From NCBI GenBank assembly GCA_900472925.1, contig UCJU01000006.1:1-64000 (forward strand): 64,000 nucleotides of DNA, written 5' to 3'. A program made the position numbers and the translations under genes. Positions within the stretch are counted from its first letter, which is position 1; each line of letters starts with the position of its first letter. Origin of the DNA: Hyphomicrobiales bacterium (GTDB lineage: Bacteria > Pseudomonadota > Alphaproteobacteria > Rhizobiales > Rhizobiaceae). Under the pieces are notes generated by a model. That model searched no databases, was not told where the DNA came from, and worked only from the letters and a program-made list of their open reading frames with translations. Of this stretch, positions 1-8,146 are shown piece by piece.

Positions 1-52
1 GCCAAGGGCCACCGCCGCCACCGCCGCCACCATTCTGATTGCTCCAGGGCAT
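1..52 (-). CDS. hflK: HflK, N-terminal fragment (FtsH protease modulator)
   Basis: Only the first 17 codons lie in the window; the gene continues past base 1. The visible N-terminus is MPWSNQNGGGGGGGPW, the glycine-rich opening typical of rhizobial HflK. HflK is an inner-membrane SPFH/band-7 protein that forms a complex with HflC and controls the FtsH protease. It lies downstream of thyA and folA on the same strand, an order common in Rhizobiaceae, with a gap of about 147 bases before folA that probably holds its own promoter. The overlapping ATG at 54-56 is in another frame and gives no known protein. The call rests on the N-terminus and gene order only. Confidence 0.8.
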   Translation of the reverse strand, partial: MPWSNQNGGGGGGGGPW

Positions 53-199
53 CCATACCTCTTATGCTAAAAACTCTCCCGCTTCCTCTCAGACGGGCTT
101 TCGCATGTCCGGCGGGAATATAGGTCAGTTATAAGTAGGAGGACGGCCTGTTTCAACGCGGAGGCGGTAACTTAATACCCAATCACGGTAAATAGTTCA

Positions 200-724
200 C
201 TAGGCCGCGTGATACCGTTTATACGTCGCAAATATCACCGGATAATTGTCTTTTTCCCCCGCAGGCGCGGGCATTTCGTCAATTTTTTCAAACTGCGCGG
301 GATCGATGGCCGGGAAGAACGTATCGCCTTCCAGCGAAACCGCGACATGGGTGACGGAAAGTTGATCGGCGAAGGGCATCGCCTGACGGTAGATCTCGCC
401 GCCACCAGCGATGAAAATCTCATCCACGCCAAGTGCTTGTGCCTTTTCCCGGGCGAGCGTGAGAGCGTCTTCCAGAGACGACACGACGTCGACACCCTGT
501 GGGTGGTAATCCGGGTTGCGGCTGATAATGATGTGGGGGCGACCGGGCAGGGCGCGCTCGCCGACCGATAGAAAGGTCTTCCGACCCATGATCATCGGTT
601 TGCCCATGGTCAGTGCCTTGAAACGCTTGAGGTCCGTCGACAGCCTCCATGGCATATCCAGATCGCGGCCGATGACACCGTTTTCAGCCACCGCGGCGAT
701 GAGCGTGATGCGCGGACCGCTCAT
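200..724 (-). CDS. folA: Dihydrofolate reductase
   Basis: The product (174 aa) reduces 7,8-dihydrofolate to tetrahydrofolate with NADPH in the cytoplasm, restoring the cofactor oxidised by ThyA. The N-terminus reads [16 protein letters not shown], then [13 protein letters not shown] (about residues 24-36), which holds the substrate-binding Trp and acidic residue. GRKTF near residue 48 and the FIAGGGEIY segment near residue 105 contact NADPH. The length is normal for chromosomal DHFR. The start codon overlaps the thyA stop by four bases (ATGA, 721-724), so the two are translationally coupled. The gene order thyA-folA-hflK runs leftwards on the minus strand. Confidence 0.96.
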   Translation of the reverse strand: MSGPRITLIAAVAENGVIGRDLDMPWRLSTDLKRFKALTMGKPMIMGRKTFLSVGERALPGRPHIIISRNPDYHPQGVDVVSSLEDALTLAREKAQALGVDEIFIAGGGEIYRQAMPFADQLSVTHVAVSLEGDTFFPAIDPAQFEKIDEMPAPAGEKDNYPVIFATYKRYHAA

Positions 725-1515
725 ACGGCAATCGGTGCCTTGATGGAGGCATCGGCCTGGTAATTTTCCAGCGTGAAGTCTTCGAATTTGAAATCGAAAA
801 TACTGGTCACGTCAGGGTTGATGCGCATCGTCGGCAGCGCCTTGGGTTCACGCTTCATCTGCAGTTCGGCCTGCTCGAAGTGGTTGGAATAGATATGCGC
901 GTCGCCCAACGTGTGAACGAAATCGCCAGGCTTCAGGCCGGTAACCTGCGCCACCATCAGCGTTAGCAGAGCGTAGGATGCGATGTTGAAGGGAACGCCG
1001 AGGAAAATGTCGGCGGAGCGCTGGTAAAGCTGGCACGACAGTTTCCCATCGGCGACGTAAAACTGGAACAGACAATGGCAGGGCGGCAGCGCCATATCAT
1101 CCACCAGCGCCGGGTTCCAGGCCGATACGATGTGGCGGCGGGAGTTGGGATTGGTTTTCAATCCCTCGATCAGAAGTGCGATCTGGTCGATATGGCGGCC
1201 ATCGGGTGCTGGCCAGGAGCGCCACTGGGCGCCGTAGACGGGGCCGAGGTCGCCGTTCTCATCTGCCCATTCGTCCCAAATGGAAACGCCGTTTTCCTTG
1301 AGGTAGGTAATGTTCGTCTCACCCTTGAGGAACCACAGCAGTTCATGAATGATCGAGCGCAGATGCAGCTTTTTGGTGGTGAGAACCGGAAACCCTTCCG
1401 ACAGGTCGAAACGCATCTGGTAACCGAAGACGGAACGCGTACCCGTACCGGTGCGGTCGCCTCGGTTGGTGCCGGTTTTCATTACATGCGCAAGAAGGTC
1501 GAGATATTGCTTCAT
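721..1515 (-). CDS. thyA: Thymidylate synthase
   Basis: The product (264 aa, the same length as E. coli ThyA) converts dUMP to dTMP using 5,10-methylene-tetrahydrofolate and releases dihydrofolate, which the next gene product recycles. The nucleophilic Cys is in PPCHCLFQF at about residue 146. The phosphate-binding Arg is in GDRTGTGT near residue 20, and [13 protein letters not shown] near residue 165 is the family signature. It is the first gene of the thyA-folA pair on the minus strand. The 89 bases between it and the DUF2853 gene must hold its promoter. Confidence 0.98.
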   Translation of the reverse strand: MKQYLDLLAHVMKTGTNRGDRTGTGTRSVFGYQMRFDLSEGFPVLTTKKLHLRSIIHELLWFLKGETNITYLKENGVSIWDEWADENGDLGPVYGAQWRSWPAPDGRHIDQIALLIEGLKTNPNSRRHIVSAWNPALVDDMALPPCHCLFQFYVADGKLSCQLYQRSADIFLGVPFNIASYALLTLMVAQVTGLKPGDFVHTLGDAHIYSNHFEQAELQMKREPKALPTMRINPDVTSIFDFKFEDFTLENYQADASIKAPIAV

Positions 1516-1604
1516 ATCAGTCCGCCGCCGATTCTCAGTAAGCGGGTATTATAGACTTTTGCGGCGGCGGAACCAGTGTCGGCCGTGGGCTCGCCCACAG
1601 AAAA

Positions 1605-1913
1605 TCAGAGCGTTTCCAGTTTTCCGAGGTGTTTGGCCACGAGATAATAGAATGTCACGCGAGATTTCGTGCGATCTGCTTTCATGGCCGTGATCGTTTC
1701 TTCCACGGCCTTGTCGGCGTCTGCACCCGTGACGCCGAGTTTCTTGCCGCACCAATTGGCTTTTACGCGGGCAAGTTCTTCCGGGTCGGAGGTAGACACG
1801 AGCGCCGAATCGCGATTGCGCAATGCGATGCCCAGATGCTTGACGATTTTGTTCACCACGGCTTCGTCGGCCTCGGCGTCATAAACTTTCACATCTGCGA
1901 GATAGTCCATCAT
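1605..1913 (-). CDS. DUF2853 family protein
   Basis: A small cytoplasmic protein of 102 aa that resembles DUF2853, an all-helical family of unknown role found mainly in alphaproteobacteria. The start chosen is ATG at 1913, because GGAGGAGAAGG lies just upstream of the ATGATG pair; an in-frame ATG at 1940 has no such site. The sequence opens MMDYLADVKVYDAEADEAVV and has no signal peptide or membrane segment. It stands alone between thyA and ssrA. The family call is from memory of the sequence pattern; no function is proposed. Confidence 0.75.
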   Translation of the reverse strand: MMDYLADVKVYDAEADEAVVNKIVKHLGIALRNRDSALVSTSDPEELARVKANWCGKKLGVTGADADKAVEETITAMKADRTKSRVTFYYLVAKHLGKLETL

Positions 1914-2059
1914 GTCCTTCTCCTCCGCGTTATGCGGCACTTGTTAAGCTGCCGCTTGATGAGCAGGATGTGCCAAGTTCATGACCCCGTCAAGAATTGC
2001 GCGCAACCTTTCATGGAATTGTCACGTAGCCTCTTTTCTCTGTCGTATTAAACGCCTAT

Positions 2060-2398
2060 ATGAGCCTTGCCGGGTGCAAATCCGGCTATGGCGATAAACT
2101 GTCGGTGTAATAAACCTATTGGACCCGGGGGCGGTACCCGGCGCCTCCACCAAAAACCGGCGGCCAAGGAATGGCCGGCTTTTGATGGGGGCGAAATAGG
2201 ATCGACAAGGGTGTAAAGATCGGTCTTTCGCTCGGCATGATACCGCCGTTATCGGGTCACAAGTGTAGTTGCAAATGACAACAACGCTAAGGAATACGCT
2301 CTCGCTGCCTAATGGCGGTGTGGGAATTCCGACTTAAGTCCTTACGGTTAGCCCCGTAAGGCGGGGTTCGGAGGTACCTGGCAACAGAAACCTCCACC
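2060..2398 (+). ncRNA. ssrA: tmRNA, circularly permuted two-piece form
   Basis: tmRNA rescues stalled ribosomes and adds a degradation tag. The order is permuted as in other alphaproteobacteria. The acceptor piece comes first and ends in CGCCTCC-A-CCA at 2143-2152. A 34-base spacer (2153-2186), itself a hairpin that would be cut out, follows. The coding piece begins GGGGGCG at 2187-2193. GGGGGCG pairs with CGCCTCC (six Watson-Crick pairs and one G-U) to rebuild the tRNA-like acceptor stem. The tag reading frame is 2271-2312 and encodes ANDNNAKEYALAA followed by TAA; the AA end is the ClpXP signal. Downstream hairpins (2341-2360 and 2370-2395) fit pseudoknot and helix elements. The outer ends (about 2060 and 2398) are estimates. 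Confidence 0.93.
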
Positions 2399-2526
2399 TT
2401 CTCCATTTCGCCGGAATTGGCTATAAGATGAAATGACTCGGGCAATGCGGGCTTTTCCGTTGCTGCGGTGTAAGACATTGCGTATACTTTGTTAAAAGAC
2501 GTTCGAATAAGGAAAGACAGGACCGC

Positions 2527-3033
2527 ATGGGGCAGGATCATATCCGTTACGACATTCTCGCACAGGATGCCCTTCGCGGCGTTATTCGCAAGGTATTGAG
2601 CGAAGTAGCGGCGACCGCACGGCTGCCCGGCGACCACCATTTCTTCATCACCTTTTTGACCGGCGCGCCGGGTGTGCGCATCTCGCAGCACCTCAAGGCC
2701 AAGTATGCCGAGCAGATGACGATCGTCATCCAGCACCAGTTCTGGGATATGAAGGTCACCGAGACGCAGTTCGAAATCGGCTTGTCCTTCTCCGATACGC
2801 CCGAGAAGCTGGTCGTTCCCTTCAACGCCATCAGAGGGTTCTATGATCCTTCGGTGAATTTCGAACTCGAATTCGACGTTCCCCTGGCAGAAGAAGAAGA
2901 GGTCGTGGAAGCGGAAATCACCGCATATCCTGCGCCTGCCGAAAACAAGACACCTTCCACGGAAGACAAGCCCGACGAAGAGAAGAAGGCTGGTTCGGTC
3001 GTGTCACTGGACGCTTTCCGCAAGAACAAGTGA
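2527..3033 (+). CDS. sspB: SspB-type ClpXP adaptor protein
   Basis: The product (168 aa) matches the alphaproteobacterial SspB family, which binds ssrA-tagged proteins and tethers them to ClpX for degradation by ClpXP. A folded substrate-binding domain spans about residues 1-115 (ILAQDALRGVIRKVL, then DHHFFITFLTG and FWDMKVTETQFEIGLSF). A low-complexity acidic and proline-rich linker follows (about 118-155). The conserved tail VVSLDAFRKNK is the likely ClpX-docking peptide. It starts about 130 bases after the ssrA coding piece, so tag and adaptor are adjacent. The docking role of the tail is inferred from the E. coli architecture. Confidence 0.92.
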   Translation: MGQDHIRYDILAQDALRGVIRKVLSEVAATARLPGDHHFFITFLTGAPGVRISQHLKAKYAEQMTIVIQHQFWDMKVTETQFEIGLSFSDTPEKLVVPFNAIRGFYDPSVNFELEFDVPLAEEEEVVEAEITAYPAPAENKTPSTEDKPDEEKKAGSVVSLDAFRKNK

Positions 3034-3067
3034 TTGCCTGACGCAACGGCGCAGACAGGAGATGGCC

Positions 3068-3262
3068 ATGACCGGCGATGTCGTCAATCTGCGCCAGTTT
3101 CGCAAGCAGAAGGCGCGTAGCGAAAAAGATAAGCAGGCGGAGCAAAACCGCCTGACTTTCGGTCGAACAAAGGCCGAGAAAAACCTGACCTCTGCATTGA
3201 ACGAGAAGGCCAGCCGCGAACTGGACCTGGGCAAGTTGGATAAGGATGACGGAGACGCTTAG
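3068..3262 (+). CDS. Small DUF4169-like protein
   Basis: A 64-aa, highly charged protein opening MTGDVVNLRQFRKQKARSEK, the pattern of DUF4169, a small alphaproteobacterial family of unknown function. The start at 3068 is preferred over ATG 3062 because AGGAG at 3056-3060 sits at a proper distance from 3068 and almost touches 3062. It follows sspB by about 35 bases on the same strand and could be co-transcribed. It is predicted to be helical and soluble, with no signal or membrane segment. Confidence 0.72.
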   Translation: MTGDVVNLRQFRKQKARSEKDKQAEQNRLTFGRTKAEKNLTSALNEKASRELDLGKLDKDDGDA

Positions 3263-3432
3263 TTTCTCGCCGTGATTCCTGTGCTTAAAGCAGCAATTCA
3301 GTCAATCCACGTCTGCGATTCAACGATCTGCTTCAGCCCAAAGGTTTGGGATGGCCGCATTCCTGTAACCGTGCGGGAGTGACGAGCGTGATGCTGAATG
3401 TTTTTTGGTCTCGATAGGGATCAGGTCTTTGC

Positions 3433-3990
3433 CTACTTCCCCAGCCACCGGTCCAGCGTCAACGCATAGGTTACATGGGGCTTGAGGTGAGGGTGGGTAT
3501 CGGGAACGCGCGGATGGTCGAAGTCGCGCGAGGGATCGCGAATGAGGCCAATCCGTTTCATCACTGCGACTGAGCGCAGGTTGTCGCGGACCGCAAAGGA
3601 GACGATCTCCGGCTTTTTCTTCTCATCGAATGCCATTGCCAGCATCGATTTCGCAGCTTCCGTGACATAGCCATGGCCCCAGAAACGCGCGGCTAGACGC
3701 CAGCCGATTTCCATCGTTCCAAGCGGGAATATGTCTTCCAGATTGGCGGGGGCGATACCACAGAAGCCGATAGGCTCTCCCGTTTCCCGCAGCTCCAGTG
3801 CATAGAAGCCAAAACCGGTGGCGCGGATCATGTCGTTGATGCGCTCTAGCGCCGCGTCGGATTCGGCGTGGCTGCGCGGGGTTGGAAAGAATTCCATCAC
3901 TTGCGGATCGGCGTTGATCTCGCGGAAGAGATCGCGGTCCGCTGTTCGCCATTCCCGCAGGATCAGCCTTGGTGTTCCTCGTAAGATCAT
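3433..3990 (-). CDS. GNAT family N-acetyltransferase (RimJ/RimL-like)
   Basis: The product (185 aa) is an acetyl-CoA-dependent acyltransferase of the RimJ/RimL type. It opens TPRLILREWRTADRDLF, has FGFYALELRETGEPIGFCGI (strand beta-4 region) near residues 60-80, and has the acetyl-CoA loop region WRLAARFWGHGYVTEAAKSM near residues 96-116. The C-terminal VAVMKRIGL is also typical. The start overlaps the serB stop by four bases (ATGA at 3987-3990), so it is probably translated from the serB transcript. The substrate cannot be told from the sequence; ribosomal protein, antibiotic or small amine are all possible. Confidence 0.86.
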   Translation of the reverse strand: MILRGTPRLILREWRTADRDLFREINADPQVMEFFPTPRSHAESDAALERINDMIRATGFGFYALELRETGEPIGFCGIAPANLEDIFPLGTMEIGWRLAARFWGHGYVTEAAKSMLAMAFDEKKKPEIVSFAVRDNLRSVAVMKRIGLIRDPSRDFDHPRVPDTHPHLKPHVTYALTLDRWLGK

Positions 3991-4877
3991 GGAGTAACGA
4001 AATCAGCCTTGCGATAACCCTGAAGATAGAGAAGCGCCGTCAGATCACCGTGGTCGATACGGATTTTCGCTTCTGCTGCGACCGCAGGCTTGGCGTGGAT
4101 TGCAACGCCTGATCCCGCCAGATGCAACATGCCAAGGTCGTTTGCACCATCCCCCACGGCAATCGCGTCTTCAGGTGTGATGTCGAGCTTGGCGGCAATG
4201 TCGTTCAGCGCGTCGACCTTGGCCTGTTTTCCCAGGATGGGTTCAGCCACGGTGCCATCGAGAAGCCCGTCTTTTTCGCCCAGAATGTTGGCCCGGTTTT
4301 CATCGAAGCCGAGGGTCGCCGCGATGCGGCTGGTGAAGACGGTGAAACCACCGGAAACCAGCGCCGTATAGTGGCCTCTGGCTTTCATGGTGGCAATCAG
4401 TTCCATGCCGCCGGGGGTGAGCGTGATGCGCTTTTCGATCACCTCGTCCACCACCGAAAGAGGCAGGCCTTCCAGCAGCGCAACACGCTCGCGCAGGGCA
4501 GGCTCAAAGGCGATCTCGCCATTCATGGCGCGGGCGGTGATGGTGGACACCTGGTCTTTCAGGCCGACTTCGGCAGCCAGTTCATCGATGCATTCCTGGC
4601 CGATCATGGTCGAATCCATATCAGCAATGAGGATTTTCTTGCGACGCTTGTCCTGATCCTGAATGACGATATCGATAGGCCTATCGACAATGGCCATGCG
4701 CAGCACCCGTTCCGCAGCCGCCAGATCAGTGCCATCGCGCAGTACCAGATCGCAGGCAATTCCGTCCGCCAGCCAGTAGAGGCCAGACGCATCCAATGCT
4801 TTGGCGGCACCTTCTGCGATTGTGGAATTCAGAACAGGATTTGACGGATTGGCGATAAGCGTGGCAACCAGAGCCAT
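3987..4877 (-). CDS. serB: Phosphoserine phosphatase
   Basis: The product (296 aa) removes phosphate from O-phosphoserine, the last step of serine synthesis, and belongs to the HAD superfamily. An ACT-like N-terminal region (about 1-75) precedes the catalytic domain. The nucleophile motif is DMDST at 86-90, motif II is in SGGF (175-178), and GDGANDLGM (242-250) binds Mg2+. The start at 4877 is chosen because it opens MALVATLIANPSNPVL as in rhizobial SerB; longer in-frame starts add an unrelated Ser-rich stretch. The start codon overlaps the divergent miaA start codon by two bases, so any promoter must lie inside miaA. Confidence 0.95.
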   Translation of the reverse strand: MALVATLIANPSNPVLNSTIAEGAAKALDASGLYWLADGIACDLVLRDGTDLAAAERVLRMAIVDRPIDIVIQDQDKRRKKILIADMDSTMIGQECIDELAAEVGLKDQVSTITARAMNGEIAFEPALRERVALLEGLPLSVVDEVIEKRITLTPGGMELIATMKARGHYTALVSGGFTVFTSRIAATLGFDENRANILGEKDGLLDGTVAEPILGKQAKVDALNDIAAKLDITPEDAIAVGDGANDLGMLHLAGSGVAIHAKPAVAAEAKIRIDHGDLTALLYLQGYRKADFVTP

Positions 4878-5772
4878 GATGAAAAACCTTGCTGACGAAT
4901 TTGATGCGCTCCTGATAACCGGCCCGACGGCAAGCGGCAAGTCCGCGCTTGCGCTTCGGCTGGCACAGGACACACGTGGCGTCGTCATCAATGCTGACAG
5001 TATGCAGGTTTACGACACCTTGCAGGTGTTGACGGCACGGCCATCGGCAGAAGAGATGAGGGACGTGCCGCACCATCTTTACGGGCATGTGCCAGCATCG
5101 ACGCTCTACTCCACGGGGGAGTGGTTACGGGAGGTAACGGCGCTTCTGGACGCACTGCGCGGCGAGGGGCGTTTCCCGGTCATCGTCGGTGGCACGGGTC
5201 TGTATTTCAAGGCGCTGACCGGCGGCCTCTCGGACATGCCGACGATACCGCCCGAAATCCGCGAGAGTTACCGAACGCGCTCGATCGAAGAGGGATCGAC
5301 AGGGCTCCATGATGAGCTATCGATGCGCGATGCGCAGACGGCTTCCACTCTGAAACCCACTGACGGCCAGCGTATTGTGCGTGCACTGGAGGTGTTGGAA
5401 GCGACCGGAAAATCCATCCGGACGTTTCAAAATACCAGCGGCCCCGTCATCATCGATCCGGCACGTGCGCGAAAAATGGTCGTGCTGCCGGAAAGAGCGG
5501 TGCTGCATGACCGCATCAACCGGCGCTTCGCTCAGATGATGCAAAGCGGTGCGGTGGAAGAGGTGCAGGCGCTTTTGTCGCAAGACCTTTCCCTCGATGC
5601 AACCGCCATGAAAGCCATCGGGGTTTCGCAGATTGCCGAGATGCTGGCGGGGCGCATGAGCAAGGACGAGGTGATCGAGAAATCTGCGGCAGCAACCCGG
5701 CAATATGCCAAGCGGCAGATGACATGGTTTCGCAACCAGATGGGCGATGACTGGGAGCGGGTCGTGCCTTGA
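4876..5772 (+). CDS. miaA: tRNA dimethylallyltransferase
   Basis: The product (298 aa) transfers a dimethylallyl group to A37 of tRNAs reading UNN codons. The P-loop GPTASGKS is at residues 16-23, DSMQVY at 41-46 binds the prenyl donor and tRNA, and VGGTGLYF near residue 106 is a family signature. The chosen start is the first of two adjacent ATG codons (4876 and 4879). The longer in-frame ATG at 4801 would place 25 unrelated residues in front and overlap serB extensively. The start overlaps the serB start on the other strand, so the miaA promoter must sit within serB coding DNA. Confidence 0.95.
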   Translation: MMKNLADEFDALLITGPTASGKSALALRLAQDTRGVVINADSMQVYDTLQVLTARPSAEEMRDVPHHLYGHVPASTLYSTGEWLREVTALLDALRGEGRFPVIVGGTGLYFKALTGGLSDMPTIPPEIRESYRTRSIEEGSTGLHDELSMRDAQTASTLKPTDGQRIVRALEVLEATGKSIRTFQNTSGPVIIDPARARKMVVLPERAVLHDRINRRFAQMMQSGAVEEVQALLSQDLSLDATAMKAIGVSQIAEMLAGRMSKDEVIEKSAAATRQYAKRQMTWFRNQMGDDWERVVP

Positions 5773-5782
5773 AGGCAGCCGA

Positions 5783-7747
5783 TCAATCCTTCCGATAAAG
5801 GCTACCCAGTGGTTTTTTCATCAGGCTGTCCCGCAGGGATGATCTTGGCTCTTCGTCACCAAACGACCTGGGCGCGGTCTCCGGAAGGTGCTCTCGCATA
5901 GGCCCGGAACTGATAGGCATTTGTGCTTTCGCGGAAAAAACCGAGCTGCGGGGCAGCATTTCCGGGCGGTAGGGTTCGCTTCCGCTGCTGCCGCTGAATT
6001 CCTGCTTCCAACTGGCGAATTCTTCATCATCGGCGTCCTGAGCGATTTTCGCCTCGTAGCTCTGTCGAAAGCCCGAGATATCCGGCCCGGTGACGGCGCG
6101 CATGCGTTTGACGATGGAGCGAAGATCGACGGTGTCAGGCGTATCCTCCGCGATGTGAGGCATAACGCCGTTGGCCTTGGGAAGATTATGGTCAGCGACC
6201 CGGTTGAAGCGGATGCGCATGGGTACGTTGATCGCTTCACCAAAGGCGATAGCCTCGCCATTGCCGATGGAGGAAAGAAAGCTGATAGTGGAGACGGAGG
6301 AGTTCGGGATTGCCGAGCGGATAATCTCCTGATCGTTTTCGTTGGACAGGCGCATAGCGAACACGGTGGAACATTGCGACAGGATCGTCTGGTCCAGTTC
6401 TCCTGGCCGCTGGGTGATAATGCCCAGCGAGACGCCGTATTTACGACCTTCCTTTGCGATGCGGGCGATGGCCTGTCGTGTCGGGAAAAAGCCGAGTTCC
6501 GGATCGGCGGGAACGTAGCGGTGCGCTTCTTCGCACACGACCAGCGTGTGAATTGCCCCCTGGCTCCAAAGCGCCAGTTCGAATGCCATGCGGCAGAGAA
6601 CGGAAGCCACGGAATTCACCACTTCCGACGGAATGCCCGCAAGCTGGAAGACTGAAATCGGTTTGCCATCACCGGGGACGCGGAAGATATGCGCCACCGT
6701 TTCCATGATCGTATCGCTGATCGTGCTGTTGGAGAACATGAAGTGATAGCGCGGATCATTGATGGCAGCCATGATCCGTATTTTCAGGTTGCGCAGTGCC
6801 GGTTTTTCATCACGCCCCTCGAGGCGGCCGATACGCTCGTCGATCAGCGCCAGCAGATCGGCAATACGATAAGGGATCGGCGTATCAGCGGTCAGAGATG
6901 ATTTTTCCGATGCTCTGCGCATCACGGAATTGTCCGCACCGCGAAAGGCCCGTTTTGCCTCCGGTATCAGGTCACGCAGAACGTCTAGTTCATCGACCAC
7001 GGCTTTGCGGCCGCGATACAGCACCTCCGCGAACTCTTCCAGCTTCATCAGCCAGAAGGGCAGGTCGAGCGTATCGGTATCGATGACAACTGACGTCATA
7101 GGAAACGCGGCTGCATACTCGTTATGTGGGTCGAGAATCAGCACCCGGAGCTTGGGGTCTTTTTCGATTGCCTTGTTGAGCAGCAGCGCGACGGCGGTGG
7201 ATTTTCCAACGCCCGTGGAGCCCAGGACGGCGAAATGCTTTGAGAGCATCTGCGGAATGCTGATCGTCGCATCGATGCTGTCATCCTGCGTCAGATGGCC
7301 GACGACGGATGTCCCTTCGCCTGCGTTGTCGTAAATACGCATCAGGTCTGCAGCGCGAATACGATGGGCGATGGCGCCGAGATACGGATATCGGGAAATG
7401 CCCGTCGAAAAACGCTCGCCACCATCTGGAGTGCGGTATATTTCGCCCAGCAGTTCGACGTCGATCAACAAGGTATTGCTGCCACTGGCCGACCACTCGA
7501 TTTGGCCAGTCTTCATGGCGTAACTTAAGGCCGCAACGCGGGTCTCGCCAAGGTCGATAGAGATCAACCGGCCAACGGACCACAGTTCGGCGAGATCCGT
7601 CTTGCCGCGCTCGGTCGTGGCGGAAATCGTCGCGCGTGAGCCGGTGCAGGACACAACGTGGCCGAGCAGCCGGTTTGCTGCTGTGACGTCGTCGCGGCGG
7701 TCATGCTCGCCTGCTTTTGCCGATCTGCGAAGGTCGTCGTTGAACAC
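5783..7747 (-). CDS. HerA-like (DUF87) hexameric ATPase
   Basis: A 654-aa protein with an N-terminal HAS-barrel-like region (about 25-150) and a DUF87/HerA RecA-fold ATPase domain. The Walker A motif GSTGVGKST is at 176-184, DPHNEY follows at about 205, Walker B is in LVVCEEAHRY (about residue 415), and GRKYGVSLGIITQRPGELD is the sensor region typical of HerA/FtsK-type DNA pumps. The C-terminal 110 residues are low-complexity. Bacterial HerA relatives translocate DNA, often with a nuclease partner such as NurA, but none is encoded nearby. The start is GTG. It converges with miaA, with 10 bases between stop codons. The role is unknown. Confidence 0.85.
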   Translation of the reverse strand: MFNDDLRRSAKAGEHDRRDDVTAANRLLGHVVSCTGSRATISATTERGKTDLAELWSVGRLISIDLGETRVAALSYAMKTGQIEWSASGSNTLLIDVELLGEIYRTPDGGERFSTGISRYPYLGAIAHRIRAADLMRIYDNAGEGTSVVGHLTQDDSIDATISIPQMLSKHFAVLGSTGVGKSTAVALLLNKAIEKDPKLRVLILDPHNEYAAAFPMTSVVIDTDTLDLPFWLMKLEEFAEVLYRGRKAVVDELDVLRDLIPEAKRAFRGADNSVMRRASEKSSLTADTPIPYRIADLLALIDERIGRLEGRDEKPALRNLKIRIMAAINDPRYHFMFSNSTISDTIMETVAHIFRVPGDGKPISVFQLAGIPSEVVNSVASVLCRMAFELALWSQGAIHTLVVCEEAHRYVPADPELGFFPTRQAIARIAKEGRKYGVSLGIITQRPGELDQTILSQCSTVFAMRLSNENDQEIIRSAIPNSSVSTISFLSSIGNGEAIAFGEAINVPMRIRFNRVADHNLPKANGVMPHIAEDTPDTVDLRSIVKRMRAVTGPDISGFRQSYEAKIAQDADDEEFASWKQEFSGSSGSEPYRPEMLPRSSVFSAKAQMPISSGPMREHLPETAPRSFGDEEPRSSLRDSLMKKPLGSLYRKD

Positions 7748-7935
7748 GTCTCGCCCCTGTCATAGGTCATGCCGGCTTTTCACTCCGGTCTGTCGCGGGC
7801 TGATCCCGGTTGTTTCCGGGAAATTCTAAACGATTGCCTTTAACAACTGGTGTCAGTGCAGTGTATTTTAATTTCGTGGAAGGCCATCATTGAGCAATAA
7901 ATGGAATGAATTCGGATTTTTTTGCTTTGGATGCG

Positions 7936-7964
7936 TTGACGGGTATCGGTTTTGTGTCTAACAC
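7936..7964 (+). promoter_or_regulatory. Likely sigma-70 promoter of the ilvBN operon
   Basis: TTGACG at 7936-7941 followed 17 bases later by TAACAC at 7959-7964 (or TCTAAC two bases earlier) fits a weak alphaproteobacterial housekeeping promoter. A transcript from it would begin at about 7970-7973, at or just before the ATG of the leader peptide, and no ribosome binding site precedes that ATG. The leader may therefore be translated leaderless. Inferred by eye; no start-site data. Confidence 0.55.
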
Positions 7965-7972
7965 TCCGGCCC

Positions 7973-8029
7973 ATGAAAAATCTTAACGTACTTATCGTGG
8001 TGGGACGGCGCATGGGCAGGATGGTGTAA
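7973..8029 (+). CDS. ilvL: ilvBN leader peptide (attenuation)
   Basis: An 18-codon open frame, MKNLNVLIVVGRRMGRMV, ends in TAA 106 bases before the preferred ilvB start. Residues 4-10 hold two Leu, one Ile and three Val, the products of the pathway that ilvBN begins. A hairpin cluster and a rho-independent terminator follow before ilvB. This is the hallmark of ribosome-mediated attenuation: when charged tRNA-Leu, -Ile or -Val is short, the ribosome stalls on these codons and the terminator fails to form. No Shine-Dalgarno site is visible, which fits leaderless translation. The gene symbol follows the usual naming of such leaders. Confidence 0.85.
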   Translation: MKNLNVLIVVGRRMGRMV

Positions 8030-8084
8030 CCATCCGGCGAAAGCACCCATGCGCTGAACGAGGCTCCTCAAGGGGCCTTTTTTT
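8008..8084 (+). promoter_or_regulatory. ilvBN transcription attenuator
   Basis: A nested structure lies just after the regulatory codons. GCGCATGGG (8008-8016) can pair perfectly with CCCATGCGC (8046-8054), enclosing GGATGG (8019-8024) paired with CCATCC (8030-8035). The terminator follows: AGGCTCC (8061-8067), loop TCAA, GGGGCCT (8072-8078), and a run of seven T (8078-8084). The partner segment of the antiterminator is not evident by eye, so the switching details are unresolved. ilvB begins 62 bases after the terminator. Confidence 0.82.
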
Positions 8085-8146
8085 ATGTCTTCACTTGGGC
8101 CAAATGGCTCCGCGATATCCAAAGCCAAATCGGGATGGAACAGGCA

